From Caulobacter sp. NIBR1757 (GTDB lineage Bacteria > Pseudomonadota > Alphaproteobacteria > Caulobacterales > Caulobacteraceae), in assembly GCF_027912495.1 (NCBI RefSeq), contig NZ_CP115463.1, forward strand, positions 3,918,501 through 3,982,500: 64,000 bases of DNA, given 5' to 3'. Below are positions 8,640 through 17,641 of the stretch, one piece after another. Below the pieces are notes generated by a model that saw nothing but the letters and a program-made list of their open reading frames with translations, did not search any database and was not told the DNA's origin. The translations under genes and the position numbers were made by a program. The stretch's first letter is position 1. The number at the start of each line of letters is the position of its first letter.

Positions 8640-9349
8640 GCAGTTTCCCCAAACCGACCGATCTCATCAGTTCGATGGACCTTAGGTTGCATCCAACCTT
8701 TGAAACTCATCCGACTGAGCTTGAGGATCCGAAGCCGTTCAAGCCCTTTGAGTTCATTCACCGGGTCATTACGGTCAGGCCCAGGGGGTCATACAGCGGC
8801 CCCTTGGGTCCGACCGGTGTTCTGTACTACGACTTCCACGCGGCGACAAAGACCAAGCCGCCCCAAGGGCACAACGGCTACGGCCAGCCGTTCAAGCGCA
8901 GCACCGTCACACCAGAGAAGCAGGTGCAGGCTTTCATCAAGAGTACGATTGGCGCGGGTGTCGACTATGACGCCATCGCCGGGCACGGCATTGTGCCAAC
9001 GCCCTACGACATTCCCATCATGAATCAGTGCTTCATCATTCTAGAGCTCGATCGAAAGCTCAAGTGGCGGTTCGCCAAGGGATCACCGGGCGTGACCACG
9101 CAGGAGTTCCACGGCACCGACAACTTTGGTCTTGTGTGGCGCAAGACCGCAACAACCTTTAGCAATCCAGCCAGCGAGCCGATGATCACAGACGGCGGTT
9201 GCAAGGTGTTGTACTTCAAGGTTGGCCGGCGGCGTACGGATGTTCAGAAGCTCAACTTCCACATCGAGTTCGAGTGGGCCCCGGGCCAGTACATTCCAAT
9301 GATCTTCGACCCCAGTATTCCTGACAACGGCGGCGCAAGCTTCCCGTAG
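8636..9349 (+). CDS. Unknown protein coupled to the TIR gene
   Basis: A 237-residue protein that I do not recognise. It has no signal peptide or membrane segment. The sequence is rich in Pro, Phe and aromatic beta-type segments (for example VLYYDFHAAT, CFIILELDRK, FHIEFEWAPGQYIPMIFDP). It overlaps the TIR gene by four bases (ATGA) and is followed ten bases later by the TPR/SLOG-like gene, so it is part of one transcription unit. The base composition is less GC-rich than in the following gene. The role is open: a substrate, sensor or partner of the TIR protein. Confidence 0.7.
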   Translation: MSSFPKPTDLISSMDLRLHPTFETHPTELEDPKPFKPFEFIHRVITVRPRGSYSGPLGPTGVLYYDFHAATKTKPPQGHNGYGQPFKRSTVTPEKQVQAFIKSTIGAGVDYDAIAGHGIVPTPYDIPIMNQCFIILELDRKLKWRFAKGSPGVTTQEFHGTDNFGLVWRKTATTFSNPASEPMITDGGCKVLYFKVGRRRTDVQKLNFHIEFEWAPGQYIPMIFDPSIPDNGGASFP

Positions 9350-9359
9350 AAGGATTCCA

Positions 9360-10895
9360 GTGCCCCCCTCCCTCCTCCCCATCATCGCCCACGCCCGCGC
9401 CGGCGCCCTGGACCACGCCCTGCGGCTGTTCCAGGACGCCGGCCTGGACGCGGTCACCGACGACGCAGCCGTCTTGTCGCTCAAGGGCCGGCTGCTCAAG
9501 GACCAGGGCCGGCGGGCGAGCGGGGAGGCGCGGCGGGCCTTCTATGCCCGCTCGGCGGAGGCCTATGGCGCCGCCGGGGCGATGAACTGGGCGACCTATC
9601 CGTTGATCAACGCCGCCAGCCTGTCGCTGCTGGCCGGGGAGCCGGCGCGGGCGGCGGCGCTGGCCGAGAAGGTGCTGGCGCGGCTGGACCAGGGGGACGC
9701 CGAGCCCGACACCCCCTACTGGCGCGAGGCCACACGGGCCGAGGCCGAGCTGTTGCTGGGCCGCACGCATGAGGCCTGGCTGACCCTGCAGGGGGCGGTG
9801 GCGCTGGCCCCGCGCGCCTGGGAGGATCATGCCTCGACCCTGCGCCAGTTCGCCCTGATCCTCGAGGCGCAGGGAGAACCGGCCGACTGGCTGGAGCCCT
9901 TTCGGCCGCCGCGGGCGCTGCATTTCGCCGGCCATCTGGGGGTCGATCCGGACGATGCCGGCCTGGCCACGCGGGTGGCGGAGGTCCTCGAGGCGGAAAA
10001 CATCGGTTTCGGCTTCGGCGCCCTGGCGGCGGGGGCCGACATCGTCATCGCCGAGGCGCTGCTGGCGCGGGGCGCGGAACTGCATCTGGTGCTGCCAGCC
10101 GGGCGGACGGCGTTCCGGGCGGCCAGTGTGGAAGGTCTGGGCGACGCCTGGGCCGATCGGTTCGACGCCGTGCTGAGGGAGGCCGACACCGTCGCCGTCA
10201 TCGGCGGACTGACCGGCCGGCCAGACCCCCTGAGCCTGAAGCTGGCGGCGCGGGCCGCCATGGGGCGAGCGGCGATGCAGGCCCGGCTGCTGGCCAGCGA
10301 GGCGGTGCAGCTGACCATCCCCGACACCGACGCGGCCTTCACCTCATGGGCCCGTGAGACCTGGACGGCGGCCGGGCGGCGAGGCCTCAGTCTCCCGGCG
10401 CCGCGCGTCGGGTCCGTGCCGGCGGCGGCCAGGCTGGAGACGCCGCAGGGCGCGCGGATCGTGGCGGTGCTGGCCCTCGCGCCTCTGGACGGCGAGGCCG
10501 AGACCGTCGCGCCCGCGCTGCTCGCCGCCCTCGCGCCGGCCGCGCCGGTGTGGACCGGCCAGGCGCTGTTGCTGAGTTTCGAGACCTGTGAACAGGCGGT
10601 CGCCGCCGCCCGCCTGGCGTCGCCGCTGCTGGGCGCCGGCCGCATCGCCGGGGCGGCGGGCATCGGACGGGAGGTCTCGGGCCTGCTGATGGGCCGGCCG
10701 ACGGAGATCGCCGCGCGGCTGCTGGCCTCCGTGCCGCCCGGGGCGGCGCTGGTCGATGCCGTGTTCGCCAGCCTGCTGGCCGCCGGTCCCGATGGCGAGG
10801 CGGTCCCCTGCGAGCCGGTCGGCGAACTGCCCCCCATGGGCGCCGAGCAGCCGGGCGACGACATCGACCGGGGGGTCTACAGCCTGAACCTCTAG
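9360..10895 (+). CDS. TPR protein with SLOG-like middle domain and cyclase-like C-terminus
   Basis: A 511-residue protein from a GTG start with AAGGA six bases upstream. Residues 1-~165 are alanine-rich helical repeats (TPR or TRAFs-binding type). The middle (~185-320) has a Rossmann-like pattern, ALHFAGHLG, then FGALAAGADIVIAEALL and ELHLVLPAG, reminiscent of SLOG/lysine-decarboxylase-like nucleotide-sensing domains. The C-terminal part (RIVAVLALAPLDG, GRIAGAAGIGREVSGLLMG) faintly recalls a class III cyclase fold without obvious metal residues. Its place behind a TIR gene suggests a nucleotide-linked signalling operon. Domain names are inference from pattern only. Confidence 0.6.
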   Translation: MPPSLLPIIAHARAGALDHALRLFQDAGLDAVTDDAAVLSLKGRLLKDQGRRASGEARRAFYARSAEAYGAAGAMNWATYPLINAASLSLLAGEPARAAALAEKVLARLDQGDAEPDTPYWREATRAEAELLLGRTHEAWLTLQGAVALAPRAWEDHASTLRQFALILEAQGEPADWLEPFRPPRALHFAGHLGVDPDDAGLATRVAEVLEAENIGFGFGALAAGADIVIAEALLARGAELHLVLPAGRTAFRAASVEGLGDAWADRFDAVLREADTVAVIGGLTGRPDPLSLKLAARAAMGRAAMQARLLASEAVQLTIPDTDAAFTSWARETWTAAGRRGLSLPAPRVGSVPAAARLETPQGARIVAVLALAPLDGEAETVAPALLAALAPAAPVWTGQALLLSFETCEQAVAAARLASPLLGAGRIAGAAGIGREVSGLLMGRPTEIAARLLASVPPGAALVDAVFASLLAAGPDGEAVPCEPVGELPPMGAEQPGDDIDRGVYSLNL

Positions 10896-11575
10896 ATGAC
10901 GTCCGCCTCGATGGCGCGGGGCGAGACGAGGACGATGGCTCCGCCTTCGCGGCGGATCTGGCCACGGCGCTCCATCTTGCTGATCTCGCGCGACACCGTC
11001 TCGCGGGTCGTCTGGATACGCACCGCCAAGCTGGACCAGACCGGCACAGGGCGGATCACCCGCCGGCCGCCCTCATCGACGGCCATGCGCAACAGCTCGG
11101 CCCGCGTGCGCCCGGCGGCGGTCAGGGTCATCCGCTCGACCATCCGGCCGGTGGCGCTGCGCAGCTGGCGGAGCAGCAGTCGCGACACGGCAAGGCCGAC
11201 GGCGCTGTGCGCCTCTATCAGCTCCAGGAAGTCGCCGCTCAGGAACAGGGCGGCGCGCAGAGTCTCGACCGCCACCACGTCGGCCGCCTGGGGCCCGCTG
11301 TCCAGCGCCGTGATGGCTCCAAACAGGTCGCCGTCCTCATACTCCTGGACCAGGGCCAGCTGGCCGTCGACGCCACAGACCAGCGCCTGGGCCCGGCCGG
11401 CCATGACCAGCCAGGTGTCGCTGCAAGGGTCGCCCTGGCGCAGCACCACGGCCCGCGCCGCATAGACGCGGTTGGCGGCCCGCCGCGCGACCGCCTCCGC
11501 CGTCGCCGGCGAACAGGCGAACACGCGCGCGACGAACGCAATCAGATCGGCCCCCGGCTCCATGAGGGCGAGCAT
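10892..11575 (-). CDS. Crp/Fnr-family transcriptional regulator
   Basis: About 227 residues. The N-terminal cyclic-nucleotide-binding-type fold (VVLRQGDPCSDTWLVMAGRA, QEYEDGDLFGAITALDSG) is followed by a winged helix with recognition region RIQTTRETVSREISKMERRG. No FNR-type cysteine cluster is seen, so it is probably a Crp-like or ligand-free sensor. The start is uncertain: ATG 11575, ATG 11563 or TTG 11626 are all in frame without a clear Shine-Dalgarno. The stop overlaps that of the convergent gene ending at 10895. Confidence 0.85.
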   Translation of the reverse strand: MLALMEPGADLIAFVARVFACSPATAEAVARRAANRVYAARAVVLRQGDPCSDTWLVMAGRAQALVCGVDGQLALVQEYEDGDLFGAITALDSGPQAADVVAVETLRAALFLSGDFLELIEAHSAVGLAVSRLLLRQLRSATGRMVERMTLTAAGRTRAELLRMAVDEGGRRVIRPVPVWSSLAVRIQTTRETVSREISKMERRGQIRREGGAIVLVSPRAIEADVI

Positions 11576-11636
11576 AAGGCCCGTCAGGCGAAGTGGATAC
11601 CGGTTCGCCGACCGGACGGGCCGCAAAAGGGAACAG

Positions 11637-12941
11637 TTAGCGGCGCAGCAACCGCCACGCCGACCAGACGCCGGTATCGATGCCTAACAGCGTCCGCGCC
11701 TGGCTCCACAGGATCAGGTTCATCACCACCATCTGTCCGAGATAGGCCCAGGCCGCGCCATCGACCCCGTAGCGGGGGATCAGCACCACCCCGAGCCCGG
11801 TATGCACCAGCAGCGCCGCCACAAAGGCCGCCGCCGCCCGTCGCTCGTGCCCGCTCATGATCAGGGCCGAGGCTGCGGCGCCGAACACCGCATTGCACAG
11901 CTGGGCCAGGGTCATGACGGCCAGCGCCGGCCCGGCGGCGGCATAGGCTTCCCCGAACACCAGCCCCATCAGCGGCCCGCCGGCCAGGCCGAACAGCGCC
12001 ACGAACGGCAGGCAGGTCACCGTGGCCAGCAGAGCGCCGACCGCCGCCGTCCGACCCAACCCCTCGCGGTTCGCCTTGGCGTGCGCGGCGGCGAAGCGCG
12101 GCGCCAGGGCGGCGATCACGGCGGTGTAGCCCAGGCTGGCGATCAGCGAAGTCTGGATGGCCGGCCGGTACAGCCCGACCGTCTCGGCCCCGTCCAGCCC
12201 GGCCAGCAGCACCCCGATCTGGCCGTTGATCAACAGCGCTCCGCCGGTAACCCCCATGGGAACCAGCGCCGCCAGCCAGACGCGGCTGTGATAGATGGGC
12301 GCCGCCAGCGCCAGCTGCGCCGGCTTCAGCCGCTGGTACAGCCACCAGCCGACCGCCAGGGCCGCCAGGCTGGACAGCGCCGTCATCGCCATGGCTTCGT
12401 CCGGCCCCAGCTTGCGCCCGACCAGGAACACGACCCCAAGCCCCGCCAGGAACACCGCCGGCTTTAGCACCAGATCCGGCCATTGCCCCTGCGCCACCGC
12501 CCCCCACCCCCTGAGCACGCCGCCCCGCAGGGCGGACAGCGGAATGAGCGGAATCAGGGCGACGCCCCAGAGAACGGTCGCGGGGTCGCTGCGGCCCCAG
12601 GGGGTGAGGAGCGCGGCGATGGCGGCGACGGCCGCGATCACCACGCTGGACACGGCAACAAACTGATGCAGCCGCGTAAGCAGCCCCCTCATCAGCCCAT
12701 AGTCCCCCCGCGCCTTGGCGGCCGCGACCTCTCGCAACGCCAGGGTCGGCGCGCCGAACATGGCCGGGACGGTGAGCACGGTGGCGAAGGACAGAACGAA
12801 GGCGTAGACGCCCAGCCGGGCCGGGGCCAAGACGTGGGCCAGCACGACTGAGCCGGCGAACGCTAGCCCGACATTGAGACCCTGGATGGCCATGGAAGCG
12901 ATGGCGCCCCGCAACATCGCGCTGGTCCTAAACATGATCAT
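11637..12941 (-). CDS. Polysaccharide flippase (Wzx/MATE-like, oligosaccharide translocase)
   Basis: A 434-residue integral membrane protein with about twelve predicted helices. It starts with a typical flippase N-terminus (GAIASMAIQGLNVGLAFAGS, VVLAHVLAPARLGVYAFVLS). Such proteins flip lipid-linked oligosaccharides to the periplasmic side during O-antigen, capsule or holdfast-type polysaccharide synthesis. It lies head-to-head with an acyltransferase and near a methyltransferase and an oxygenase, consistent with a surface-glycan locus. The assignment to the MOP superfamily is firm; the substrate is unknown. Confidence 0.82.
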   Translation of the reverse strand: MIMFRTSAMLRGAIASMAIQGLNVGLAFAGSVVLAHVLAPARLGVYAFVLSFATVLTVPAMFGAPTLALREVAAAKARGDYGLMRGLLTRLHQFVAVSSVVIAAVAAIAALLTPWGRSDPATVLWGVALIPLIPLSALRGGVLRGWGAVAQGQWPDLVLKPAVFLAGLGVVFLVGRKLGPDEAMAMTALSSLAALAVGWWLYQRLKPAQLALAAPIYHSRVWLAALVPMGVTGGALLINGQIGVLLAGLDGAETVGLYRPAIQTSLIASLGYTAVIAALAPRFAAAHAKANREGLGRTAAVGALLATVTCLPFVALFGLAGGPLMGLVFGEAYAAAGPALAVMTLAQLCNAVFGAAASALIMSGHERRAAAAFVAALLVHTGLGVVLIPRYGVDGAAWAYLGQMVVMNLILWSQARTLLGIDTGVWSAWRLLRR

Positions 12942-13033
12942 CGCATAGCCAATCGGCGGAGTGGCCGCTAGCAGGACGTTGTGTTCCCTGGCGGCCGACC
13001 TAAAAGTGCGGCGACTATCTTCTGCGGGGCGTT

Positions 13034-15013
13034 TTGAAGCATCGAACCGATATCGACGGATTGCGCGCCCTCGCCGTCCTGCCCGTGGTGGCCTATCACG
13101 CTGGATTGTCGCAGATGCCCGGCGGCTTCGTCGGCGTGGACGTGTTCTTTGTGATTTCCGGATACCTGATCATGGGTATCGTGGCCGAGGAGCTTGCCAG
13201 AAGCAGCACGGACGGCAAGGCGTCGCTGTCGCTCGCTGGGTTCTATGAAAGGCGCATCCGGCGCATTTTCCCAGCCCTGTTCGCAATGCTCACAGTAACT
13301 GCGGTCGCCGTGAGCATTCTGCTGACTCCCGCAGAAGTTGTCGACTATGCATGGACAATGGTGGCGTCGGTATTCTCCGGCTCCAACATACTTTTCTGGC
13401 TCGACACCAACTACTTTGAGCAGGCCGCTCATCAGAAACCGCTTCTACACACCTGGTCCCTCTCCGTCGAAGAGCAGTTCTATCTGTTCATGCCGGTGGG
13501 AGTTTTTCTGCTTTGGCGCTGGCGACCCAGTTGGGGTGCACTGGCAGACCGGAGCAGCGATCTAAAAATTCCGCGCCGCGTAAAGCTCTCAATACTCTTA
13601 ATAGCGGTCCTGTCTTTCGTTTTGAGTTGGTGGGGGTCTCAATGCCAGCCGACCGCCAGCTTTTATCTGCTGCACACTCGCGCTTGGGAGCTGGCACTCG
13701 GAGCACTTTTGGCATTGGGAGCATTGCCGGTTCTGCGAGCCTATTGGGCACGAGAACTAACAGCTACTATCGGGTTGGTGGCAATCGCAGCTTCGGTTCT
13801 TCTGCTTACGGCAGAGACTCCGTTTCCTGGGGTAGCCGCCCTTGCTCCGTGCCTTGGTGCGGCGGCTTTACTCCATGCCGGGAGCGCAGGACCGACCGTG
13901 GTAGGCCGGTTGCTTTCTTTGAAGCCGGTGCAGTTTTTTGGCCTAATCTCCTACTCGCTGTACCTGTGGCACTGGCCGGTCATCGTACTTCAGCGCGCCA
14001 GCTTCTTCCTTGGCGAAGGTCTCGATTCCAAGGTCGAGAAGGCGCTGATGATCACCCTTTCCGTTCTTTTAGCTTGGGTTTCATTTAGGGTCATAGAGCA
14101 ACCATTTCGCGGTCGCAGTTGGCTTTCTCCCGGCGGTCGTTGGCTGACCCGAAATCAAATGTACGCCGCCGGGGCAATGGGGGCGGCCGCATTGTCAGCC
14201 GTTGCTGCGCTGCTCATCTGGTCTGGCGGCTTCCCGGCTCGGATGTCAGCCCAAGCAAATCGTACAGCCGCCCTCCTTACCCAAAGCCCGCTTCTCACGA
14301 TGAAGGACCCGACCTGCATGGCCGGCATAGGTTTGCGGGATCGGGTTGATGCCGGAAGATGCCTAGGCCTCGCCCGTGACAAAAAGAATGTGCTGCTCCT
14401 AGGCGACAGCCATGCCGCTCACCTTTGGTCTGGCCTCTCGGCAGCGCTCCCCGAGGCGAATTTGATGCAAGCGACCGCTGGAGGCTGTCGGCCGACATGG
14501 CCGTCAAAGAGCAAGGACGTCATCTGCAATCAGTTGCTCACCGATATCTACGTCAGCAGACTAGGAAGCGCGCCCCCGGACCTAGTGATCTTGGCTGCAC
14601 GATGGGAACCTTCAGACGTTCGGGCCCTAGAAAATACATTGGTCAAATTCCGGCAACTCGGCGTCCCGGTCGTCGTCCTCGGTCCCGTTCCCCGCTATGA
14701 CCAATTGCTGCCGCGCCTGTTAATCGCGGCGGAGCAGAAGGCAGACCCTTCCTTGCCCGAAAGGCACCGAATGGGCCTCGTCCCGATTGCAAACGAACGG
14801 CTAGCGAGGGTGACTGCAATAAGCGGCGTTCCCTACATTTCCCTGTATGATGCGCTTTGCGAAGCAAGCGGCTGCCAGACTCGAACTCCAGCCGGCGACC
14901 CCTTGCAGTATGACGGTGGCCATCTCACGCTTCAGGGGTCGGCGTACGTCGGCGACCTCGTTCGTCCGCAGCTCGAAGCCATTGTATCGACTTCTCAGTC
15001 GAAACAACGTTAG
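13034..15013 (+). CDS. Membrane acyltransferase (acyltransferase 3) fused to SGNH domain
   Basis: A 659-residue OafA/YrhL-type protein. The N-terminal ~390 residues are a ten-helix acyltransferase-3 domain starting HRTDIDGLRALAVLPVVAYH, with SLSVEEQFYLF. The C-terminal half is an SGNH hydrolase-like domain with GDSH (457-460) and the downstream catalytic His630 in DGGHLT. These enzymes O-acetylate lipopolysaccharide or other surface glycans. The start is a TTG at 13034 (GCGGGG upstream). The DNA is clearly less GC-rich than the surrounding genes and has mixed codon use, suggesting transfer. Confidence 0.87.
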   Translation: MKHRTDIDGLRALAVLPVVAYHAGLSQMPGGFVGVDVFFVISGYLIMGIVAEELARSSTDGKASLSLAGFYERRIRRIFPALFAMLTVTAVAVSILLTPAEVVDYAWTMVASVFSGSNILFWLDTNYFEQAAHQKPLLHTWSLSVEEQFYLFMPVGVFLLWRWRPSWGALADRSSDLKIPRRVKLSILLIAVLSFVLSWWGSQCQPTASFYLLHTRAWELALGALLALGALPVLRAYWARELTATIGLVAIAASVLLLTAETPFPGVAALAPCLGAAALLHAGSAGPTVVGRLLSLKPVQFFGLISYSLYLWHWPVIVLQRASFFLGEGLDSKVEKALMITLSVLLAWVSFRVIEQPFRGRSWLSPGGRWLTRNQMYAAGAMGAAALSAVAALLIWSGGFPARMSAQANRTAALLTQSPLLTMKDPTCMAGIGLRDRVDAGRCLGLARDKKNVLLLGDSHAAHLWSGLSAALPEANLMQATAGGCRPTWPSKSKDVICNQLLTDIYVSRLGSAPPDLVILAARWEPSDVRALENTLVKFRQLGVPVVVLGPVPRYDQLLPRLLIAAEQKADPSLPERHRMGLVPIANERLARVTAISGVPYISLYDALCEASGCQTRTPAGDPLQYDGGHLTLQGSAYVGDLVRPQLEAIVSTSQSKQR

Positions 15014-15022
15014 GAAATAAGC

Positions 15023-15766
15023 ATGGGACGATTGACTGAGATTGCCACCCGAATTTCCAGGGGATTCGACAAACTACTGCCAGCCGAATGGTCGATCGAG
15101 GGCAGCCAGTACTATCGCCGCGTACTTTTGCCCACCCACCTCGTTGGCCCGCTGCATGTCTGGGATTTGGGAAGCGGCAGATTCCCAATGGTATCGCCGG
15201 CGCTCAAGGCCAGCGAAGGAATGCATGTCACTGGGCTAGATCTCTCAGCCTATGAACTGCAAGCTGCCCCCGAAGGTGCCTATGACGCTTCAGTTGCGGC
15301 GGATGCTACAACGTTCGTCGGACACGGCGAGGCAGACTTGGTCATCTCGCATTGCTGCTTCGAGCATCTGCCGAATACCGAGGGTGGATTCCGCGCTGTA
15401 GCGAGCATTTTAAAGCCGGGCGGCAAAGCGGTTATCTATATGCCTTCCGGCAATGCGGTGTTCGCTCGCATAAACTTGCTAATGCCAGAAGGTGTGAAGC
15501 GCCGACTACTCGGAACCTTACCCGATCACGGCGGCAAAGGCGGCTGGCCTGCCTGCTACGATCGCTGTACACCTAAGCAGTTCATCAAACTGGCAGAGAG
15601 TGCGGGTCTCGAAGTTGTTGAACTTCGACCGTTCTGGATCAGCGGCTATTTCCTGCCTTTTCCACCTGTCTACGTACTTTGGCGAATTTGGATGATCGCC
15701 TTCCGGGCGGTGGCAGGCATTGAGGCCGCTGAGAGCTTTTCGATGATCCTCAGAAAGCCGGCATAG
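15023..15766 (+). CDS. SAM-dependent methyltransferase (class I)
   Basis: A 247-residue protein with a class I methyltransferase core: motif I is VWDLGSGRFP, motif II is VTGLDLS, then ADLVISHCCFEHL and LKPGGKAVIYMPS. The C-terminus has a hydrophobic, possibly membrane-associated helix (GYFLPFPPVYVLWRIWMIAF), common in methyltransferases of glycan loci. It starts ten bases after the acyltransferase and is probably co-transcribed. The substrate is unknown. Like its neighbour it is AT-richer than the window average. Confidence 0.8.
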   Translation: MGRLTEIATRISRGFDKLLPAEWSIEGSQYYRRVLLPTHLVGPLHVWDLGSGRFPMVSPALKASEGMHVTGLDLSAYELQAAPEGAYDASVAADATTFVGHGEADLVISHCCFEHLPNTEGGFRAVASILKPGGKAVIYMPSGNAVFARINLLMPEGVKRRLLGTLPDHGGKGGWPACYDRCTPKQFIKLAESAGLEVVELRPFWISGYFLPFPPVYVLWRIWMIAFRAVAGIEAAESFSMILRKPA

Positions 15767-15778
15767 AATATAGCGGCT

Positions 15779-16675
15779 TCAGTCTTGATACTCCGCTACG
15801 GTCGGCGGCGCGATAATCGGGCGCACGAACGCTTTGACGCGCTCCAGGATACCACGACGCCTTCCCAAAAGGCTCGACTCATCGACGCCCGGAAACCAGC
15901 CGGAAGTAACAGCGAACCGCCTAATGTGGCCGGTTTCCCGCCTAGTCGTAACGCCATGCAAACTATCGTGAGTGTTGAGCATTAGCACGTATGTGTTCGG
16001 CGAATAGCTAACGGTAGCAAATTCTTCGACTAGCGAAGGGTCGGCCTTTTTTGTCCAAGGATCGACCTTTGCCCCCTTTTTCCATCGGTAGAGCGACAAA
16101 TCTCCACCCGAGGAATCATCTCCGTCAGAGCGCACGTAGTAGAGACCGACGTAGGCCTTCCAGATGCTATCGACATGCGGTCCACGCACACTTGTGGGAC
16201 TCGAAACCGGGGTGTTCACCGCCACCGTGGCCCGGGCGATTACGTCGTCTACCGAGACAGGCTTCGAAAATCCCAATTTTTCAGCAAGACCTTCTCCGAA
16301 GGCCTCTGTTTTGATCCACCTCACCCCTGGGCTCGCGCCTTCGACAGTGGCCCCGGGGAAAAGTGCAAACACTTTGCGTGAGAACTCAACACTAGTGTGA
16401 GCTTCAAGGAATGCCAGCCAAGGCTTGGGTGTTCGCTCCTTCGGAAGTTCAGTCGGCCCCCAAGATGCATAAAGGTTGAACCGCTTGTTGTTTGTACCAG
16501 CCAAGTCCGCCGGCAGGTCAGCCAACGTCGGAAAAGAGGACGAAAGCGCCTCAAACACGTCATCCGGAAGAGCGTTTTCAATAACGATGTGGGGAAAAGG
16601 CTCCAGCACGACCTGTGCCCGGTCCGCTCCGTCGAGAACGGTTGGCGCTTTCAAAAGCGTATCGCTGACACTCAT
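15779..16675 (-). CDS. 2-oxoglutarate/Fe(II)-dependent oxygenase-like protein
   Basis: A 298-residue protein with the jelly-roll metal triad: His167 and Asp169 in GPHVDSIWK, His240 in HDSLHGV, and Arg252 as a candidate 2-oxoglutarate anchor. The N-terminal segment (FPHIVIENALPDDVFEALS) is typical of prolyl-hydroxylase-like proteins of surface-glycan or phage-adjacent loci. The start ATG 16675 is preferred (TTGGAG upstream); ATG 16717 lacks a ribosome-binding site. It is convergent with the methyltransferase, and base composition suggests the same foreign block. Confidence 0.75.
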   Translation of the reverse strand: MSVSDTLLKAPTVLDGADRAQVVLEPFPHIVIENALPDDVFEALSSSFPTLADLPADLAGTNNKRFNLYASWGPTELPKERTPKPWLAFLEAHTSVEFSRKVFALFPGATVEGASPGVRWIKTEAFGEGLAEKLGFSKPVSVDDVIARATVAVNTPVSSPTSVRGPHVDSIWKAYVGLYYVRSDGDDSSGGDLSLYRWKKGAKVDPWTKKADPSLVEEFATVSYSPNTYVLMLNTHDSLHGVTTRRETGHIRRFAVTSGWFPGVDESSLLGRRRGILERVKAFVRPIIAPPTVAEYQD

Positions 16676-16750
16676 TCTCGCGGACTCCAAGGCATCAAAG
16701 CTAAATAGCCTCCCCATGCATTGGCGACAATTGGGCTGACCGGCTTTGGC

Positions 16751-16999
16751 CTAAGTCAAATTTTGGTCGCTAGTGCTATGTCGGCTAGGCAGTTGATTTT
16801 GTCCTTCCTGTGATCGCAACGGCTCCAGCGCATACAGCTGCACCAATGCCCAGGCGAGCAGGGCCAGCACCATGCAGACCAGGCTGCGCAGCACCCAGGA
16901 CAGTTTCTCGTTGATGCCCCGGTAGCGCTCGGCGCAGAGTTCCTCATGGGCGGCAATCTTCAGATAGGCGCCGGCCACGGTCTGATGCTCGCCGCTCAT
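16751..16999 (-). CDS. Small phage membrane protein at the end of the lysis cassette
   Basis: An 82-residue protein with one transmembrane helix (~31-53, VLRSLVCMVLALLAWALVQL) after a charged N-terminus (MSGEHQTVAGAYLKIAAHEE). It overlaps the stop of the Rz1-like gene by four bases. As the last gene of the virion/lysis module it could be a holin-like or accessory lysis protein; the sequence does not decide. The start at 16999 is chosen because earlier codons lie inside the spanin gene. Confidence 0.6.
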   Translation of the reverse strand: MSGEHQTVAGAYLKIAAHEELCAERYRGINEKLSWVLRSLVCMVLALLAWALVQLYALEPLRSQEGQNQLPSRHSTSDQNLT

Positions 17000-17358
17000 C
17001 GCTCCGCCCCTCCGGTCAAGCGACGCCACCAGGTTGGCCGGGGCGCCAGGCGGGCGGCGGCGGCGCGTTCCTCGGCCTCGCAGGCCTCGAGGATCCACAG
17101 CATTGTCGCCTTGCGGTCGTTGGCGGTCTCCAGCCGGCCGGTCTGTGCGTCGCCGAAGGCCACCCACTGGCCGACGCTGTTGTCGGCCGGCGGCGCGGCG
17201 GGGGCGACCTCATCGCGCAGCTGGGGCGGGATCCGTCCCGCGCAGTCCAGCGCAACGGGGATGGTCACGGTAGACGGCACGGCGGCACAGGCCGGCAAGA
17301 CCAACATCGCCGGCAGCGCCAGCAGAAGCGCCGGCGTCCGGCGCGGAGAGAATGTCAT
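16996..17358 (-). CDS. Rz1-like outer-membrane spanin lipoprotein
   Basis: A 120-residue lipoprotein with signal sequence RTPALLLALPAMLVLPAC; the lipobox is LPAC with Cys27. The gene begins inside the Rz-like gene in another frame (overlap 17210-17358), the classical nested or overlapping Rz/Rz1 arrangement. The mature part is proline/alanine-rich, then charged. Together the two proteins would fuse inner and outer membranes in the last step of lysis. Confidence 0.7.
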   Translation of the reverse strand: MTFSPRRTPALLLALPAMLVLPACAAVPSTVTIPVALDCAGRIPPQLRDEVAPAAPPADNSVGQWVAFGDAQTGRLETANDRKATMLWILEACEAEERAAAARLAPRPTWWRRLTGGAER

Positions 17359-17641
17359 CACGGGTCTCCTGTTCGCGGACCTGCCGGTCCATGTCGCGTT
17401 GTCCCTGGCCCGCCATCGCCTCCAGCGCGGCGCGGGAGCTCTGGTCCGAGGCCCGGGCGATCTCGACCCCGGCCCGCTGGCGCGCCGCCTCACGCGCCCG
17501 GGCCTGGGCGCCTGCGTCCCGCCAGCCGTTCCAGACCAACCCACCAGCGACCAGCGCCGCCAGCAGCACGGTCAGCACGACGATCAGTGGTCCCGCGAAT
17601 CGGCGAAGTAACTGGCCGGCCAATGCGAGGAGGCGGCTCAT
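17210..17641 (-). CDS. Rz-like inner-membrane spanin
   Basis: A 143-residue protein with an N-terminal transmembrane helix (FAGPLIVVLTVLLAALVAGG) and a periplasmic helical, Arg/Ala-rich region (~45-100) of coiled-coil type. It overlaps the endolysin gene at its start (17638-17641, ATGA) and the Rz1-like lipoprotein at its end. Position and topology identify it as an i-spanin; sequence similarity within spanins is always low. Confidence 0.65.
   Translation of the reverse strand: MSRLLALAGQLLRRFAGPLIVVLTVLLAALVAGGLVWNGWRDAGAQARAREAARQRAGVEIARASDQSSRAALEAMAGQGQRDMDRQVREQETRDDILSAPDAGASAGAAGDVGLAGLCRRAVYRDHPRCAGLRGTDPAPAAR

Noticed and set aside
14845..14870. CTGTATGA resembling half of the phage operator
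   Set aside because: It lies inside the acyltransferase gene, lacks the second half-site and is not near a start codon.
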